Origin: Bacteroidales bacterium
GTDB taxonomy: Bacteria; Bacteroidota; Bacteroidia; Bacteroidales; Marinilabiliaceae
Length of the DNA stretch: 64,000 nucleotides
NCBI GenBank assembly: GCA_024401295.1
Contig: JAKSLG010000004.1
Span: 1 to 64,000, forward strand
Reading direction: 5' to 3'
Shown: positions 51,581-59,125 of the stretch, in pieces
How the letters are laid out: each line of letters opens with the position of its first letter
How positions within the stretch are numbered: the first letter of the stretch is position 1
Position numbers and translations under genes: made by a program
Notes under the pieces: generated by a model
The model's database searches: none
Told to the model about the DNA's origin: nothing
What the model saw: only the letters and a program-made list of their open reading frames with translations

Positions 51581-52459
51581 ATGCTGCTTCACATTGCCAT
51601 TCTCATCGCTGTTGTCATAGTCGCTCTGCTCATCTTCCATCTGCGCCATCAGCGACTTCTGAAACAAAGAGCATATCTGATGCGCGAAGCCTTGCAGAAC
51701 CGCGACTTCTCGTTTCACCTCCCAACCAACGGACTGTTCAGCGGAGAGCGGGCATTGCAACAAACACTCAACGAACTGGGCGAACTCATCAAGCAACAAG
51801 CAGACAGAGCCGAAGTCGAGTCGTGGCATCGAATGACGCGCATTCTCACTCATGAAATCATGAATGCCGCCGCACCTATCGCCAGCATAAGCCAAAGCCT
51901 GACCAAACGACGCGACGACTTCAACAATCAGACATCATACGATGCCATCGTGACAATCAACGATACAGCTGCCGAACTTATCCGATTCGTTCAGAAGTAT
52001 CGCGAGATTCTCAAGGAAAACAAGATACAGACAGTCGGACAACCGAAAGCTACAACGGCCATCGCGCCACTCGTGAATGCCATCGCACCGTTGTTTCCGC
52101 AAGTCAGCATCAACACTTTCCTGGAACCGGAAAACATAAACATGAACATCGATGCAGACCTGCTCCGACACGTAATCGTCAACATCATAAAGAATGCCGC
52201 TGAAGCAAAAGCCACGATAATAAAAATATCCGCTCTCGAAAACAATAATCATATTACGCTGAAAATCAGCAATAACGGCGAACAGATTCCTGCAACTATT
52301 GCTGCCGACATCTTTACGCCATTCTTCACCACAAAGCAAACAGGTACCGGCATCGGACTTTCACTATGCCGACAGATAATTGTCAACAGCGGCGGCACAA
52401 TCCGACTTCTCGACAAATCCGAACACAATTTCACAACCACATTCGAAGTAAAAATCTGA
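51581..52459 (+). CDS. Sensor histidine kinase
   Basis: A 292-residue kinase. One N-terminal membrane helix (about residues 2-19) is followed by a short helical linker, the dimerisation/phosphoacceptor helix with His91 in ILTHEIMNAAAPI, and a HATPase domain: N box NIIKNAAEA (201-209), F box FTPFFTTKQ, and G box GTGIGLSLCRQI. There is no periplasmic sensor or PAS domain, so it is compact compared with the usual 400-450 residues. It probably senses through the membrane helix or a partner. It starts 3 nt after the response regulator gene and forms the two-component pair of the efflux region. Confidence 0.92.
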   Translation: MLLHIAILIAVVIVALLIFHLRHQRLLKQRAYLMREALQNRDFSFHLPTNGLFSGERALQQTLNELGELIKQQADRAEVESWHRMTRILTHEIMNAAAPIASISQSLTKRRDDFNNQTSYDAIVTINDTAAELIRFVQKYREILKENKIQTVGQPKATTAIAPLVNAIAPLFPQVSINTFLEPENINMNIDADLLRHVIVNIIKNAAEAKATIIKISALENNNHITLKISNNGEQIPATIAADIFTPFFTTKQTGTGIGLSLCRQIIVNSGGTIRLLDKSEHNFTTTFEVKI

Positions 52460-52461
52460 CG

Positions 52462-52558
52462 TGTCAAATTTTTTGACAGAGTTATGTCAAGTTTTTTGAC
52501 AAACGCATCTTCTGGCCAGAATTGCTGAACGCATAATGTGCATTTGTGAATACTTTTG
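52462..52558 (+). promoter_or_regulatory. DUF2807 gene promoter with paired TGTC-N9-GACA operators
   Basis: TGTCAAATTTTTTGACA (52462-52478) and TGTCAAGTTTTTTGACA (52485-52501) are perfect in both half-sites and start 23 bp apart. The -7 box TACTTTTG (52551-52558) follows after 49 nt. The first operator begins 2 nt after the kinase stop codon. No good -33 box is present. Confidence 0.85.
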
Positions 52559-52577
52559 CATCATAAAAATTAAGAAC

Positions 52578-53312
52578 ATGAAAAGAATAATCACAACCGC
52601 AGTTTCCGCATTCATTGCGATTCTGACATTGACATTGCAAGGCTGCATAATGTCACAGACACTTCCAAAAATGGACTATTCAGCCCATTATGATGTAAAT
52701 TCTTTCGAGGCCATCAACATTGGCGGCGCTTTTGAAATCAGATTTGTTGAATCAGATTCAAACTATGTCAATATTGTCTCCGATGTTGACCTGACCGATA
52801 TTCTGTATGTCGGCGTCGAACAAAATACGCTCAATATCCATCCTAAAAAGGACTATAGAGGCAACGACGAAGATATTGTCGTAACAATCGGCGCTCATAC
52901 GCTTTCGGCTATTTCGCTCTCTGGTGCAAATAAGCTGACAGAATGTTATATCGAAAACGACAAGAATGTAAAAATATCGCTCAGCGGAGCATCAACTATC
53001 TTAGCTTCAATCACTTGCAACAGTCTCGAAATTGTAGGCAATGGCGCAACTGATATCAGAGGAACATTCAACTCCAGGACAAATGCCGATTTCATATTCA
53101 GCGGCGCATCAAAAGCCAACATGGAGGTCAATGCGGATGACATCACGCTCAGATGCAGCGGTGCTGTGACCTGCAACGCAACGGTCAACGCCAACAGACT
53201 GACATCAAACAGTAATGGCGCCTGCACCATGACATTGCGCGGACAATGCACGGAATCGAGCATCAACAGCTCCGGAGCTTGCACCATTCACACGGAAGAA
53301 CTGAAAAGATAA
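52578..53312 (+). CDS. DUF2807 (GIN domain) lipoprotein
   Basis: A 244-residue lipoprotein with signal MKRIITTAVSAFIAILTLTL and lipobox LQGC. It is a right-handed beta-helix-like DUF2807 domain: FEAINIGGAFEIRFVES at the start, then repeated LSGANKL, LSGASTI, FSGASKAN, CSGAVTC, NSNGACT and NSSGACT turns about 20 residues apart. The domain is annotated as a putative autotransporter adhesin head and is frequent in Bacteroidetes envelopes; its function is unknown. The promoter carries the same paired operators as the efflux operons, so it is probably induced with them. ATG 52578 starts the signal peptide. Confidence 0.88.
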   Translation: MKRIITTAVSAFIAILTLTLQGCIMSQTLPKMDYSAHYDVNSFEAINIGGAFEIRFVESDSNYVNIVSDVDLTDILYVGVEQNTLNIHPKKDYRGNDEDIVVTIGAHTLSAISLSGANKLTECYIENDKNVKISLSGASTILASITCNSLEIVGNGATDIRGTFNSRTNADFIFSGASKANMEVNADDITLRCSGAVTCNATVNANRLTSNSNGACTMTLRGQCTESSINSSGACTIHTEELKR

Positions 53313-53339
53313 AAAGCACACCCAACATCTTCATAGCGC

Positions 53340-53384
53340 GCGCGTCACGTTCGTATATCTACGACTGACGCGCATTTTGTTTTT
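53340..53384 (+). terminator. Terminator of the DUF2807 gene
   Basis: An 8-bp perfect stem GCGCGTCA/TGACGCGC with an 18-nt loop, followed by ATTTTGTTTTT. Confidence 0.8.
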
Positions 53385-53389
53385 CTGAC

Positions 53390-53397
53390 TATCTTTG
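53390..53397 (+). promoter_or_regulatory. -7 box for ribD
   Basis: TATCTTTG, a TAnnTTTG match directly after the terminator, 16 nt before the ribD ATG. The -33 region overlaps the terminator stem and has no clear TTTG at the right spacing. No FMN riboswitch is present. Confidence 0.55.
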
Positions 53398-53413
53398 CAA
53401 AAAAATAATTGTC

Positions 53414-54457
53414 ATGACAATCGACGAAATATACATGCAACGCGCCATCCAACTCGCCAAGTCTGCAGCCGGACTCACCTACCCTAACCCAATGGTTGGA
53501 GCAGTAATAGTCTGCGATGGCAAAATAATAGGCGAAGGATTCCACTTCAAAGCAGGCATGGGGCATGCCGAAGTCAACGCTGTCAACAGCGTCAAGAACA
53601 AGGAACTGCTCAAGAAATCAACCATATACGTCAGTCTCGAACCTTGCGCACACTACGGCAAAACACCTCCATGCGCAAAACTCATAATTGACATGCAGAT
53701 ACCTCGCATCGTCGTCGGATGCGTCGATTCATTCTCAAAAGTTAGCGGCAAAGGTATCGAAATGCTTCGCAATGCCGGTCGCGAAGTCATCGTCGGAGTT
53801 CTCGAAAAGGAATGTCGCGAACTCAACAGACGGTTCTTCACATTGCATGAGAAAAACAGACCTTACGTGATACTAAAATGGGCACAGTCGGCCGATGGAT
53901 ATATCGACATAAAGCGAACAAAAGAGCAAAAAGCCGCAAGCATCACAAGCAGCAATCTCACGTGCGCACTCATGGTTCACAAGCAACGCACGGAAGAACA
54001 AGCCATCCTCATCGGAGCCAACACTATGAGAATGGACAATCCACAACTTACTGCTCGCAAATGGGATGGCAACAACCCTGTTCGCATCGTCATCACGAAT
54101 TCAAACAATCTTGATGAAAATGCAAAAATGTTGACCGACGGACAGCCGACAATCGTGATCAACACAGTCAGGAATCAAGAAAACGGAAACATCCGCTACA
54201 TCAAGACTGAAAGCATAACCGCTGAAAACATTCTCAACATACTCGGACAACTGCAACTGCAATCCGTAATCGTTGAGGGAGGAACACAGACGCTCCAAAC
54301 ATTCATCGACAGCAACCTCTACGATGAAGCATTCATATATCAAAGTGCTGAAAATCTGTATGATGGAGTCCGTGCACCACAAATCGATTGTTGTAATGCA
54401 ACAATTGAAAATATAGGAAAGGTCACACTCAAACACATCATCAAAACAAAACAATAA
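53414..54457 (+). CDS. ribD: Bifunctional riboflavin biosynthesis deaminase/reductase RibD
   Basis: A 347-residue enzyme. The N-terminal deaminase has the zinc motif GHAEVNAV and PCAHYGKTPPCAKLI (residues about 50-90). The C-terminal reductase shows ILKWAQSADGYI, AILIGANTMRMDNPQLTAR and VEGGTQTLQTFI. It converts the GTP cyclohydrolase II product to 5-amino-6-ribitylaminouracil phosphate in two steps. Other rib genes are not adjacent. The tsaB gene begins 54 nt downstream with its own -7 box. Confidence 0.96.
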   Translation: MTIDEIYMQRAIQLAKSAAGLTYPNPMVGAVIVCDGKIIGEGFHFKAGMGHAEVNAVNSVKNKELLKKSTIYVSLEPCAHYGKTPPCAKLIIDMQIPRIVVGCVDSFSKVSGKGIEMLRNAGREVIVGVLEKECRELNRRFFTLHEKNRPYVILKWAQSADGYIDIKRTKEQKAASITSSNLTCALMVHKQRTEEQAILIGANTMRMDNPQLTARKWDGNNPVRIVITNSNNLDENAKMLTDGQPTIVINTVRNQENGNIRYIKTESITAENILNILGQLQLQSVIVEGGTQTLQTFIDSNLYDEAFIYQSAENLYDGVRAPQIDCCNATIENIGKVTLKHIIKTKQ

Positions 54458-54471
54458 ACGCGCATTTGTAC

Positions 54472-54479
54472 TAACTTTG
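54472..54479 (+). promoter_or_regulatory. -7 box for tsaB
   Basis: TAACTTTG, an exact TAnnTTTG match, 32 nt before the ATG. No -33 TTTG at 19-21 nt. Confidence 0.55.
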
Positions 54480-54511
54480 TCACGCGAAAACTAAGAAAAC
54501 ACACGACCACA

Positions 54512-55195
54512 ATGATACTCTGCATCGAAACATCAACCGATATATGTTCTGTCGCGCTCATCAACGATGGACAATGCATCGCAAGCCTGCAACATAACAC
54601 AAACAACCAGCACGCAGCAACGCTCACACCACTCATCGAGCAACTGCTCAAAGAACAAAACATAACAACCAGACAACTCAAGGCTGTCGCCGTCAGCAGC
54701 GGACCAGGATCATACACCGGACTTCGCATCGGAGTCAGCACAGCCAAGGGCATCTGCTACGCGCTCAACATACCGCTCATCTCCATCAACAGCCTGCACA
54801 TCATCGCACAAGCCATATTCGACGCTGAACCAAACGCACAAATCGCAATACCGATGATCGATGCTCGACGCATGGAAGTGTATGCCGAAACAATAAAGCG
54901 TAACGGAGAAATCATAAGCGACACCGAAGCCGTCATCATCGATGAAAATTCTTTTGCTGATATTCTCAAACAAAACAACGTCTTTTTCGGTGGAAACGGC
55001 TCCGAGAAATGCAACGGAGTTATCAATTCTGCAAACGCCAGATTCATCAGCGACATCAAACCACTCGCTAAAAACATGGCGCAACTGGCACAGGACAAAT
55101 TCAACTCACAACAATTCGAAAGCGTTGCCTATTTCGAACCATTCTATCTCAAGGAATTCGTCGCAACCGTGCCAAAAAACAAAGTCATTCAATAG
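54512..55195 (+). CDS. tsaB: tRNA threonylcarbamoyladenosine biosynthesis protein TsaB
   Basis: A 227-residue protein of the ASKHA fold: ILCIETSTDICSVALI at the start, SSGPGSYTGLRIGVSTAKGICYAL (the TsaB signature), and AIPMIDARRMEVYAE in the middle. TsaB binds TsaD and TsaE to transfer threonylcarbamoyl to A37 of ANN-decoding tRNAs. It lacks the metal-binding His pair of TsaD, as expected. Length and motifs are normal. It ends at a strong bidirectional terminator. Confidence 0.95.
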   Translation: MILCIETSTDICSVALINDGQCIASLQHNTNNQHAATLTPLIEQLLKEQNITTRQLKAVAVSSGPGSYTGLRIGVSTAKGICYALNIPLISINSLHIIAQAIFDAEPNAQIAIPMIDARRMEVYAETIKRNGEIISDTEAVIIDENSFADILKQNNVFFGGNGSEKCNGVINSANARFISDIKPLAKNMAQLAQDKFNSQQFESVAYFEPFYLKEFVATVPKNKVIQ

Positions 55196-55221
55196 ACTAA
55201 TTATTTCCCCTATAAAAAAAT

Positions 55222-55257
55222 AAGGCTGCACCAAATTCTCAATTGATGCAGCCTTTT
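55222..55257. terminator. Bidirectional terminator between tsaB and the PspC gene
   Basis: A 9-bp perfect stem AAGGCTGCA/TGCAGCCTT with a 16-nt loop. Plus-strand tail TTTT; on the minus strand seven Ts follow closely. Confidence 0.85.
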
Positions 55258-55275
55258 CAGTAAATCAATTAATAA

Positions 55276-56913
55276 CTATTTCTTCTCTAACATGTAATCT
55301 GTCACTGAAAAATATTCAACATTGCAATATTTGCCCGTGAATGCCTTATCGGTCGAAACACCATAGCGCACCGTAGCGCCTTTTGGGACAATGATATCAT
55401 CAATTGTGAGCTTCACCCAACCATGAGGAAGATTATTGATTTCGAGCATATTTCCATATCCCGGAATCTCCTGAAGATAAAGCACCGGTTCGCTTCCTTC
55501 TGCTACAACCTGAACATATCCAAAGGCACCTTCTCCACCTTCTGAAGCACGTCCATAGAACGAAAGAGTGTATGTGCCAGGCTCGACATTCTCCGTTTGC
55601 TCTGCCTGGAAAATGAGATTTCTGTTATATGAATACGCATCAACATAACGCACACTTGGATCGCCATCATAATATTCACCACTATATGTATAGCGCTCAT
55701 CTGTGAGATTCTCTGCCTTCAGGAGCTTCCAGCCGTTCTTCTGATAGAAATCCCACTCCTCATCACTGAAGACATAACCTTCGTGAGTGTGGTCTATACG
55801 ATACTTTGTCTCGTATTCTTTATAATGACTCAAATATATATCTCTTACACTTATTACTGAGAAAATAATAAGACCAATTAACATAGGAATGCATACAAAC
55901 CATGACATCACCTGAAGACCGCTCATCGACTGATGCTTTCTAAAACCACGTGTGACAACATGCAAACAGCAGTAAATAAGAGAAATCAGTAGCGCAAAAA
56001 CAGATATCCAGAATATTACAAAATACCATTTAGATTCTACGAACGCTACACGAGAATAGTCACCAAAATCTTCATTTACTATTACTCCAAAAATCCGCAT
56101 AACTGTTTCACTATCATAGTTTTTGACAAAGACAACGAACAAACCGATTGCAAAGAAAAGGGCTACTACATAAACAATACCCATAACTCCAGAGAACAAA
56201 CGGAAGAGCGCACTGAACAACCTGTGAAAAAATCCCTCTGTCTTAATCTCAGGCAACCTGTTTATTTCTGAAGCAATGTTCTGAGGATTAACTTCTTCTC
56301 CTCGCATTTTCAGACGATCTTCAGGTTCGATAGCCTTTGGCATGATAAGCGCACATAATATGTAGATTGCTATAGGTGTAAAATTGAAGAAACCAACAGA
56401 GAATAACATAGGAATGAATAAATGATAATTTACCACTCCTCCACATATAGATATCAATAGTGGCGCAAACAAAATAGCAGTCATTACTACTCTCCAAACA
56501 TGAAGACTGCCTCCAAAATATCTTGAGAAACCCGAAAGCACACCACAAATCACACTATTCTCAATGTCACGATAAAGTCCCTTGCGTGGATGCTTGCTAT
56601 CGGTCGAACTGGTTCCTTCGTGCTGCGAACCACTTCTATCCTGCTCCTCGCCAGGAGCAAGTTCATCAAGATTTCCCAATTGGTCAATTACCAATTTTGT
56701 CATTTCAATCGTAACCGCATTCTGACCCGATGCAATCTGTTCATCTAAAAGTTCAGCAATGCGCATCTCGATATCATCGGCAACCTCTTCTGTTCCTTCC
56801 TTCTTGTAAAAGCGACGAAGAGTCTCTGTGTAATGCATAAGCATCTCGTATGCATCCTCGTCTATATTATACAGACGTCCACAAAAATTTATGGTTATGT
56901 TCTTCTTAATCAT
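55276..56913 (-). CDS. PspC domain membrane protein
   Basis: A 545-residue protein. Residues 1-80 form a small helical domain (FCGRLYNIDEDAYEMLMHYTETL) found at the start of Bacteroidetes PspC proteins. The PspC domain follows: LYRDIENSVICGVLSGFSRYFGG and FTPIAIYILCALIMP, with two or three helices. Further membrane helices lie at about 245-365, and the last 160 residues form an extracytoplasmic beta-rich domain (YTLSFYGRASEGGEGAFGYVQV). It is co-transcribed with a PadR regulator (15 nt upstream) and a small PspC protein. Envelope-stress sensing is a reasonable guess. Confidence 0.87.
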   Translation of the reverse strand: MIKKNITINFCGRLYNIDEDAYEMLMHYTETLRRFYKKEGTEEVADDIEMRIAELLDEQIASGQNAVTIEMTKLVIDQLGNLDELAPGEEQDRSGSQHEGTSSTDSKHPRKGLYRDIENSVICGVLSGFSRYFGGSLHVWRVVMTAILFAPLLISICGGVVNYHLFIPMLFSVGFFNFTPIAIYILCALIMPKAIEPEDRLKMRGEEVNPQNIASEINRLPEIKTEGFFHRLFSALFRLFSGVMGIVYVVALFFAIGLFVVFVKNYDSETVMRIFGVIVNEDFGDYSRVAFVESKWYFVIFWISVFALLISLIYCCLHVVTRGFRKHQSMSGLQVMSWFVCIPMLIGLIIFSVISVRDIYLSHYKEYETKYRIDHTHEGYVFSDEEWDFYQKNGWKLLKAENLTDERYTYSGEYYDGDPSVRYVDAYSYNRNLIFQAEQTENVEPGTYTLSFYGRASEGGEGAFGYVQVVAEGSEPVLYLQEIPGYGNMLEINNLPHGWVKLTIDDIIVPKGATVRYGVSTDKAFTGKYCNVEYFSVTDYMLEKK

Positions 56914-56928
56914 CGTTATCAGGTTTTA

Positions 56929-57249
56929 TCAACGTAGCTTGTTTACTGCATTCTCAATCTCATTCCATGCTTCCTCCAATGCCGAAAGCATCTCTCTGCC
57001 CTCGTCCGAAAGCACGTAATACTTTCTCGGCGGACCTTGCGTGCTTTCCTGCCATTCATACGAAAGGACACCATCATTCTTCAATCTTGTAAGAAGCGGA
57101 TATAACGTCCCTTCAACAACAAGCAGGTTTGCTTCCTTCAGTCTCTTGATAATGTCAGATGAGTAACATGGATTGTCTTTTAGCAATAGCATAATGCAAT
57201 ATTCAAGCATTCCCTTTCTCATCTGAGATTTTGCATTATCTACATTCAT
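56929..57249 (-). CDS. PadR-family transcriptional regulator
   Basis: A 106-residue winged-helix repressor: MRKGMLEYCIMLLLKDNPCYSSDII at the start, VVEGTLYPLLTRLKNDGVLSYEW as recognition helix and wing, and GPPRKYYVLSDEG, which is the PadR hallmark. A short C-terminal helix ends it, as in the small-subunit PadR group. In Bacteroidetes these genes usually precede a PspC-domain gene, as here with 15 nt between. It probably represses its own operon in response to an envelope signal. Confidence 0.93.
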   Translation of the reverse strand: MNVDNAKSQMRKGMLEYCIMLLLKDNPCYSSDIIKRLKEANLLVVEGTLYPLLTRLKNDGVLSYEWQESTQGPPRKYYVLSDEGREMLSALEEAWNEIENAVNKLR

Positions 57250-57302
57250 TTGCTGTATGTTTGATTACACTTATTTTCAAACTATTCCCATGTCATTGTC
57301 AA

Positions 57303-57506
57303 TCATTCGTGATCCTGAGGAATAATCAACATACAAATGATGTAAAGAATAATTCCAGGAAAGGCTGCTGAAAACAATGTCAGTGCTGCATAAAGAACTC
57401 GTACAAGCGTAACATCGACATTGAAATATTTTGCAAATCCCGAGCATACACCACATAATGTCTTGTCTGACATTGAACGTGTTAATTTTTTCTGTTCCAT
57501 AATCAT
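57303..57506 (-). CDS. Small PspC domain protein
   Basis: A 67-residue protein made almost entirely of a PspC domain: LCGVCSGFAKYFNVDVTLVRVLYAAL and a membrane helix PGIILYIICMLIIPQ. It probably sits in the inner membrane. It lies 53 nt upstream of the PadR gene in the same direction and behind a -7 box at 57538-57545, so it is the first gene of the PspC-PadR-PspC operon. Two start codons are possible (57506 or 57500). Confidence 0.88.
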   Translation of the reverse strand: MIMEQKKLTRSMSDKTLCGVCSGFAKYFNVDVTLVRVLYAALTLFSAAFPGIILYIICMLIIPQDHE

Positions 57507-57537
57507 TCAATTTTTTAGTTGCTTTTATTCTTTAATG

Positions 57538-57545
57538 CAAAGGTA
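57538..57545 (-). promoter_or_regulatory. -7 box for the PspC-PadR operon
   Basis: On the minus strand TACCTTTG, an exact TAnnTTTG match, about 32 nt before the first gene. No clear -33 TTTG; the upstream stretch is AT-rich. Confidence 0.55.
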
Positions 57546-57698
57546 TGCAAAAAAATATACCTTGTATTACATAGTACTAAAAATATTAATGCATTTAACA
57601 TATTTTAAGACTGCGCAAAAATGTATAAATGTCATCAAATCGTCAATAAGAAATAGAACTACCAATAAATCAATCGATTACAATCTTTTTACGAAAAA

Positions 57699-57730
57699 CA
57701 AAAAAGGCGGGCAACTTTCGTTGCTCGCCT
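57699..57730 (-). terminator. Terminator of the SiaABC-transporter operon
   Basis: On the minus strand an 11-bp stem (AGGCGAGCAAC/GTTGCCCGCCT) with a 4-nt loop and six Ts, 24 nt after the stop at 57755. Confidence 0.9.
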
Positions 57731-57754
57731 CTTCAAATTTATGGATATAAATTC

Positions 57755-58183
57755 TTAGAACTGCTCTACGAGAGACAATACTGCTCTTGCACAAGATTCA
57801 CTTGCGCTTGTGCTATAAACGCGAAGCTTATAAGCAGCAGTCTTTGTACACTTGAACTGGAAGTTAGGATAAACCTTACCACCCATCGAATTTGTACCAA
57901 TTACATTGCCACCTGTCTCAGTAACCTCGAAAGTCAGGTTTTCAGCATTCTTTGGACCATTAGCTACATTGAACTGATACATTGTGTTACTGTTCAACAC
58001 AACCTGGAAAGTTTTACCATCAGCTGAGCCAGAAGCCAAGTTGATTTCAAAGTCTTTGATATACTGCTTGTCGCCCATAGCCTTCAAAGCAGTTTTCATG
58101 AGGTCGTCGCCACACTGAGCCTGAGCTGAGAAAGCGAAACCGACCATCGCTACCAATACAAAAAACAATCTTTTCATAATCAT
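57755..58183 (-). CDS. Small exported hypothetical protein
   Basis: A 142-residue protein with a signal peptide (MKRLFFVLVAMVGFAFSAQA, starting at residue 3; an ATG at 58177 is equally possible). The mature part is a beta-rich domain with three cysteines and the segments FEINLASGSADGKTFQVVL and FQFKCTKTAAYKLRVYS. This resembles the small periplasmic beta-sandwich proteins that follow such ABC transporter genes, but I cannot name a family. It is the last gene of the SiaABC-type operon, 24 nt after the lipoprotein gene. It may be exported or handled by the transporter, by position only. Confidence 0.75.
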   Translation of the reverse strand: MIMKRLFFVLVAMVGFAFSAQAQCGDDLMKTALKAMGDKQYIKDFEINLASGSADGKTFQVVLNSNTMYQFNVANGPKNAENLTFEVTETGGNVIGTNSMGGKVYPNFQFKCTKTAAYKLRVYSTSASESCARAVLSLVEQF

Positions 58184-58207
58184 TTCTCAAATAAAATGGT
58201 TAACAAA

Positions 58208-59119
58208 TTAGTTAATCATGAAATCACGTGCTTCCTTAATAGCAGCAATAATTTCTGCAACCTGCTCAGGAGTGATCTCTACATGAACAATATCTTTCTG
58301 AACGATAGTAAGCATACCGTCGATTTCTACTGTCTCTGGGCTGAGGATCTCTGTCTTTACAGATACGTTTGAATAAAGATTCTTGATCTTTTCAATCTTA
58401 GCTGTGAAATCCTGGAAGTTCTTGTCTGACTTCGAATAATTATCGAGAACAAGTGAAAGGATGTTCACGATTTCCTTTTGCTCACCCAAACGAGAAACAA
58501 GCTTTTCGTCCTTAGTCTGCTCAATAACGCTAGCTGTGATGTAGATGCCTTCGAGCCATGCACCTGCAACGATTGCTGTGCTGACATTTGAACGACGCTG
58601 GTCACGCAAGTAGTTATCCATTCTGTTGAAGCTTGAAACAGAAAGCTGCTTGAGCGAGTCAAGGTTTGAAGAGTTTGTTGCAAGACGCTTCAATGTCTGG
58701 AAGTCAAGGAACTGACCAACATTAAGACCATCTGCAAGATCCTTCACTGCAACAAGGTATGACACAACAACTGTATTCTTATTGAATGTGTTGATGTAGC
58801 CAAGGTCAGCAGAATAAGCACCAAGGTTAAGTGCACGCTTGAAGCTAGTATTGTAATTGCTGATGTTATCAGTTGAATTCAATACAGCCTGAGAGAAACC
58901 AGCACCACTGTTCTTAATCTGGTTTGCCATCTCAACAGGTGAAGATATATTTTGGATCATGTTGTTGACAACATTTTCCGAGAACTGAAGCGGAGCACCC
59001 GAAATCGAGTCACCAGACATATCAAAATCAGAAGTCGATGAATTTCCGCTGCATGAGCAACTTGTCATAAAGCCAACGCTTGCAACAAGTGCCAAACCTA
59101 AGGCGATTTTCTTAATCAT
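58208..59119 (-). CDS. Lipoprotein of the SiaABC-transporter operon
   Basis: A 303-residue lipoprotein, lipobox FMTSC (Cys21) followed by a serine/glycine-rich linker CSGNSSTSDFDMSG. The mature part is all helical: VVNNMIQNISSPVEMANQIK, SFKRALNLGAYSADLGYIN, YLVAVKDLADGLNVGQFLDF and a final helix with MLTIVQKDIVHVEITPEQ. It has no cysteines and no enzyme motif. It starts 6 nt after the ABC transporter gene and is translated with it. I do not recognise a Pfam name; a periplasmic partner of the transporter is the simplest view. Confidence 0.8.
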   Translation of the reverse strand: MIKKIALGLALVASVGFMTSCSCSGNSSTSDFDMSGDSISGAPLQFSENVVNNMIQNISSPVEMANQIKNSGAGFSQAVLNSTDNISNYNTSFKRALNLGAYSADLGYINTFNKNTVVVSYLVAVKDLADGLNVGQFLDFQTLKRLATNSSNLDSLKQLSVSSFNRMDNYLRDQRRSNVSTAIVAGAWLEGIYITASVIEQTKDEKLVSRLGEQKEIVNILSLVLDNYSKSDKNFQDFTAKIEKIKNLYSNVSVKTEILSPETVEIDGMLTIVQKDIVHVEITPEQVAEIIAAIKEARDFMIN

Positions 59120-59125
59120 AGTTTT

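Noticed and set aside
52513-52526. TGGCCAGAATTGCT as a sigma54 promoter of the DUF2807 gene
   Set aside because: GG and GC are separated by 8 nt instead of the required 10. A TAnnTTTG box at 52551 keeps the spacing seen at the sister promoters.
53340-53413. FMN riboswitch upstream of ribD
   Set aside because: Only a terminator hairpin and a -7 box fit in this space. There is no RFN-type structure and the leader would be under 20 nt.
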